NCBI GenBank assembly: GCA_024195585.1
Contig: SWBL01000580.1
Coordinates: 1-18,847, forward strand
Direction: 5' to 3'
Source of the DNA: Aureobasidium sp. EXF-3400
Lineage: Eukaryota; Ascomycota; Dothideomycetes; Dothideales; Saccotheciaceae
Length of the DNA stretch: 18,847 bases
Shown here: positions 18,155 through 18,847 of the stretch, piece after piece
Position numbering within the stretch: position 1 is the first letter of the stretch
How the letters are laid out: every line of letters starts with the position of its first letter
The notes under the pieces: generated by a model
What the model saw: the letters and a program-made list of their open reading frames with translations, nothing else
The model's database searches: none
Told to the model about the DNA's origin: nothing
Translations under genes and position numbers: made by a program

Positions 18155-18847
18155 ATGGCTGAAGTTCCCACCTTCAAGCTCGTCCTCGTTGGCGACGGCG
18201 GTACCGGAAAGGCACGTTCATCTCCAGCTCTCGATCCTGCATCGTCCGTCGACTTGCGCATCGTTTCCGCCCGTTTACTCTCAGAGAACCACTCAGACTA
18301 ACTGGATATACTCAAAATAGACCACTTTCGTCAAGCGTCACTTGACTGGAGAGTTCGAGAAGAAGTACATCGCCACTCTCGGTGTCGAAGTTCACCCTCT
18401 TGGTTTCACCACCGTACGATTCCCCTCCTCCGCCGCTCGATGAATCGCGCCGACGACTAACCCCGTGACAGAACCTCGGCCAGATCCAGTTCGATGTTTG
18501 GGACACCGCAGGTCAGGAGAAGTTCGGTGGTCTCCGTGACGGTTACTACATCAACGGCCAGTGCGGTATCATCATGTTCGATGTTACCTCGCGTATCACC
18601 TACAAGAACGTCCCCAACTGGCACCGTAAGCAATTTCCTCCTCCCTGCCCCGCCTTTTGGTGCAGCTTCAACATTCCCAGCCCCGCTAACATGCCCCACT
18701 TATAGGTGATCTCGTCCGTGTCTGCGAGAACATCCCCATCGTTCTCACCGGTAACAAGGTCGATGTCAAGGAGCGCAAGGTCAAGGCCAAGACCATCACC
18801 TTCCACCGCAAGAAGAACCTCCAGTACTACGACATCTCTGCCAAGTC
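18155..18847 (+). CDS. GSP1: Ran GTPase (nuclear transport), 3' end beyond the window
   Basis: Small GTPase that gives direction to nuclear import and export and organises the spindle. Coding exons 18155-18211, 18321-18413, 18472-18625 and 18706 onward. Joined, it reads [59 protein letters not shown] and on to YYDISAKS at the edge. G-motifs are intact: P-loop GDGGTGK (13-19) followed by TT, DTAGQEK (61-67), NKVD (118-121). Introns 2 (58 bases, GTACGA, CTAAC branch) and 3 (80 bases, GTAAGC, CTAAC branch) are normal. Intron 1 (18212-18320) must begin GCACGT to give GKTT, so it is a GC-AG intron, with CTAAC at 18298-18302 and acceptor AAATAG. The C-terminal third (about residues 150-215) is missing because the window ends. 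Confidence 0.96.
18212..18320 (+). other. GC-AG intron in Ran
   Basis: Donor AAG|GCACGT, branch CTAAC, acceptor AATAG|ACC. No GT near the exon end restores the invariant GKTT without a frame change. The U2-type donor flank (AAG before, CGT at +4 to +6) is otherwise acceptable. Confidence 0.85.

Overview
The window is nuclear DNA of a filamentous ascomycete (Pezizomycotina; I would guess Dothideomycetes, but the sequence alone does not settle the class). The reasons are many short 50-60 base introns with GTAHGY-type donors, CTAAC/CTGAC branch points and CAG/TAG acceptors, plus fungal-specific families: a fungal seven-helix rhodopsin-domain protein, an Hnm1/GABA-type permease and Nas2 with a fungal-type C-terminus. 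No operon, rRNA, tRNA, CRISPR array or intact transposon was seen.

Layout, left to right. (1) Minus strand, running off the left edge: ribosomal protein eL20, with its start codon on a 4-nt coding exon. (2) Plus strand, divergent from it: Csn12, a PCI-domain subunit linked to COP9/TREX-2. (3) Plus strand: a BED-type zinc-finger protein with a Q/H/P/N-rich middle. (4) About 0.8 kb without a convincing gene, although it holds a promoter-like tract. (5) Minus strand: a three-exon amino-acid/choline-type permease. (6) A 2-kb gene-poor stretch. (7) Plus strand: a three-exon seven-helix rhodopsin-domain protein, whose stop codon lies 13 bases from the stop codon of (8), a minus-strand three-exon short-chain dehydrogenase with a mitochondrial-type leader. 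(9) Divergent from it on the plus strand: a flavin-reductase-like FMN-binding protein. (10) Minus strand: a small Ser/Thr-rich secreted protein. (11) Minus strand: a Maf-type nucleotide pyrophosphatase. (12) Divergent from that, plus strand: an F-box/WD-type protein. (13) Plus strand: the proteasome assembly chaperone Nas2 (PSMD9/p27). (14) Plus strand, running off the right edge: the GTPase Ran, whose first intron appears to be of the rare GC-AG type.

Most genes are conserved housekeeping genes (translation, proteostasis, nuclear transport) mixed with accessory membrane and redox genes. Csn12, the F-box protein and Nas2 all touch the ubiquitin/proteasome/PCI world, but they are spread over 16 kb and nothing shows co-regulation. 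The SDR and the flavin-reductase-like gene share a 566-base divergent promoter and could be a redox pair. I see no clear evidence for a wholly new system. The best leads are gene-structure oddities (GC-AG intron in Ran, micro-exon in eL20), overlapping 3' ends, a BED finger without a transposase, a PPxY motif on Maf, and unexplained non-coding stretches.
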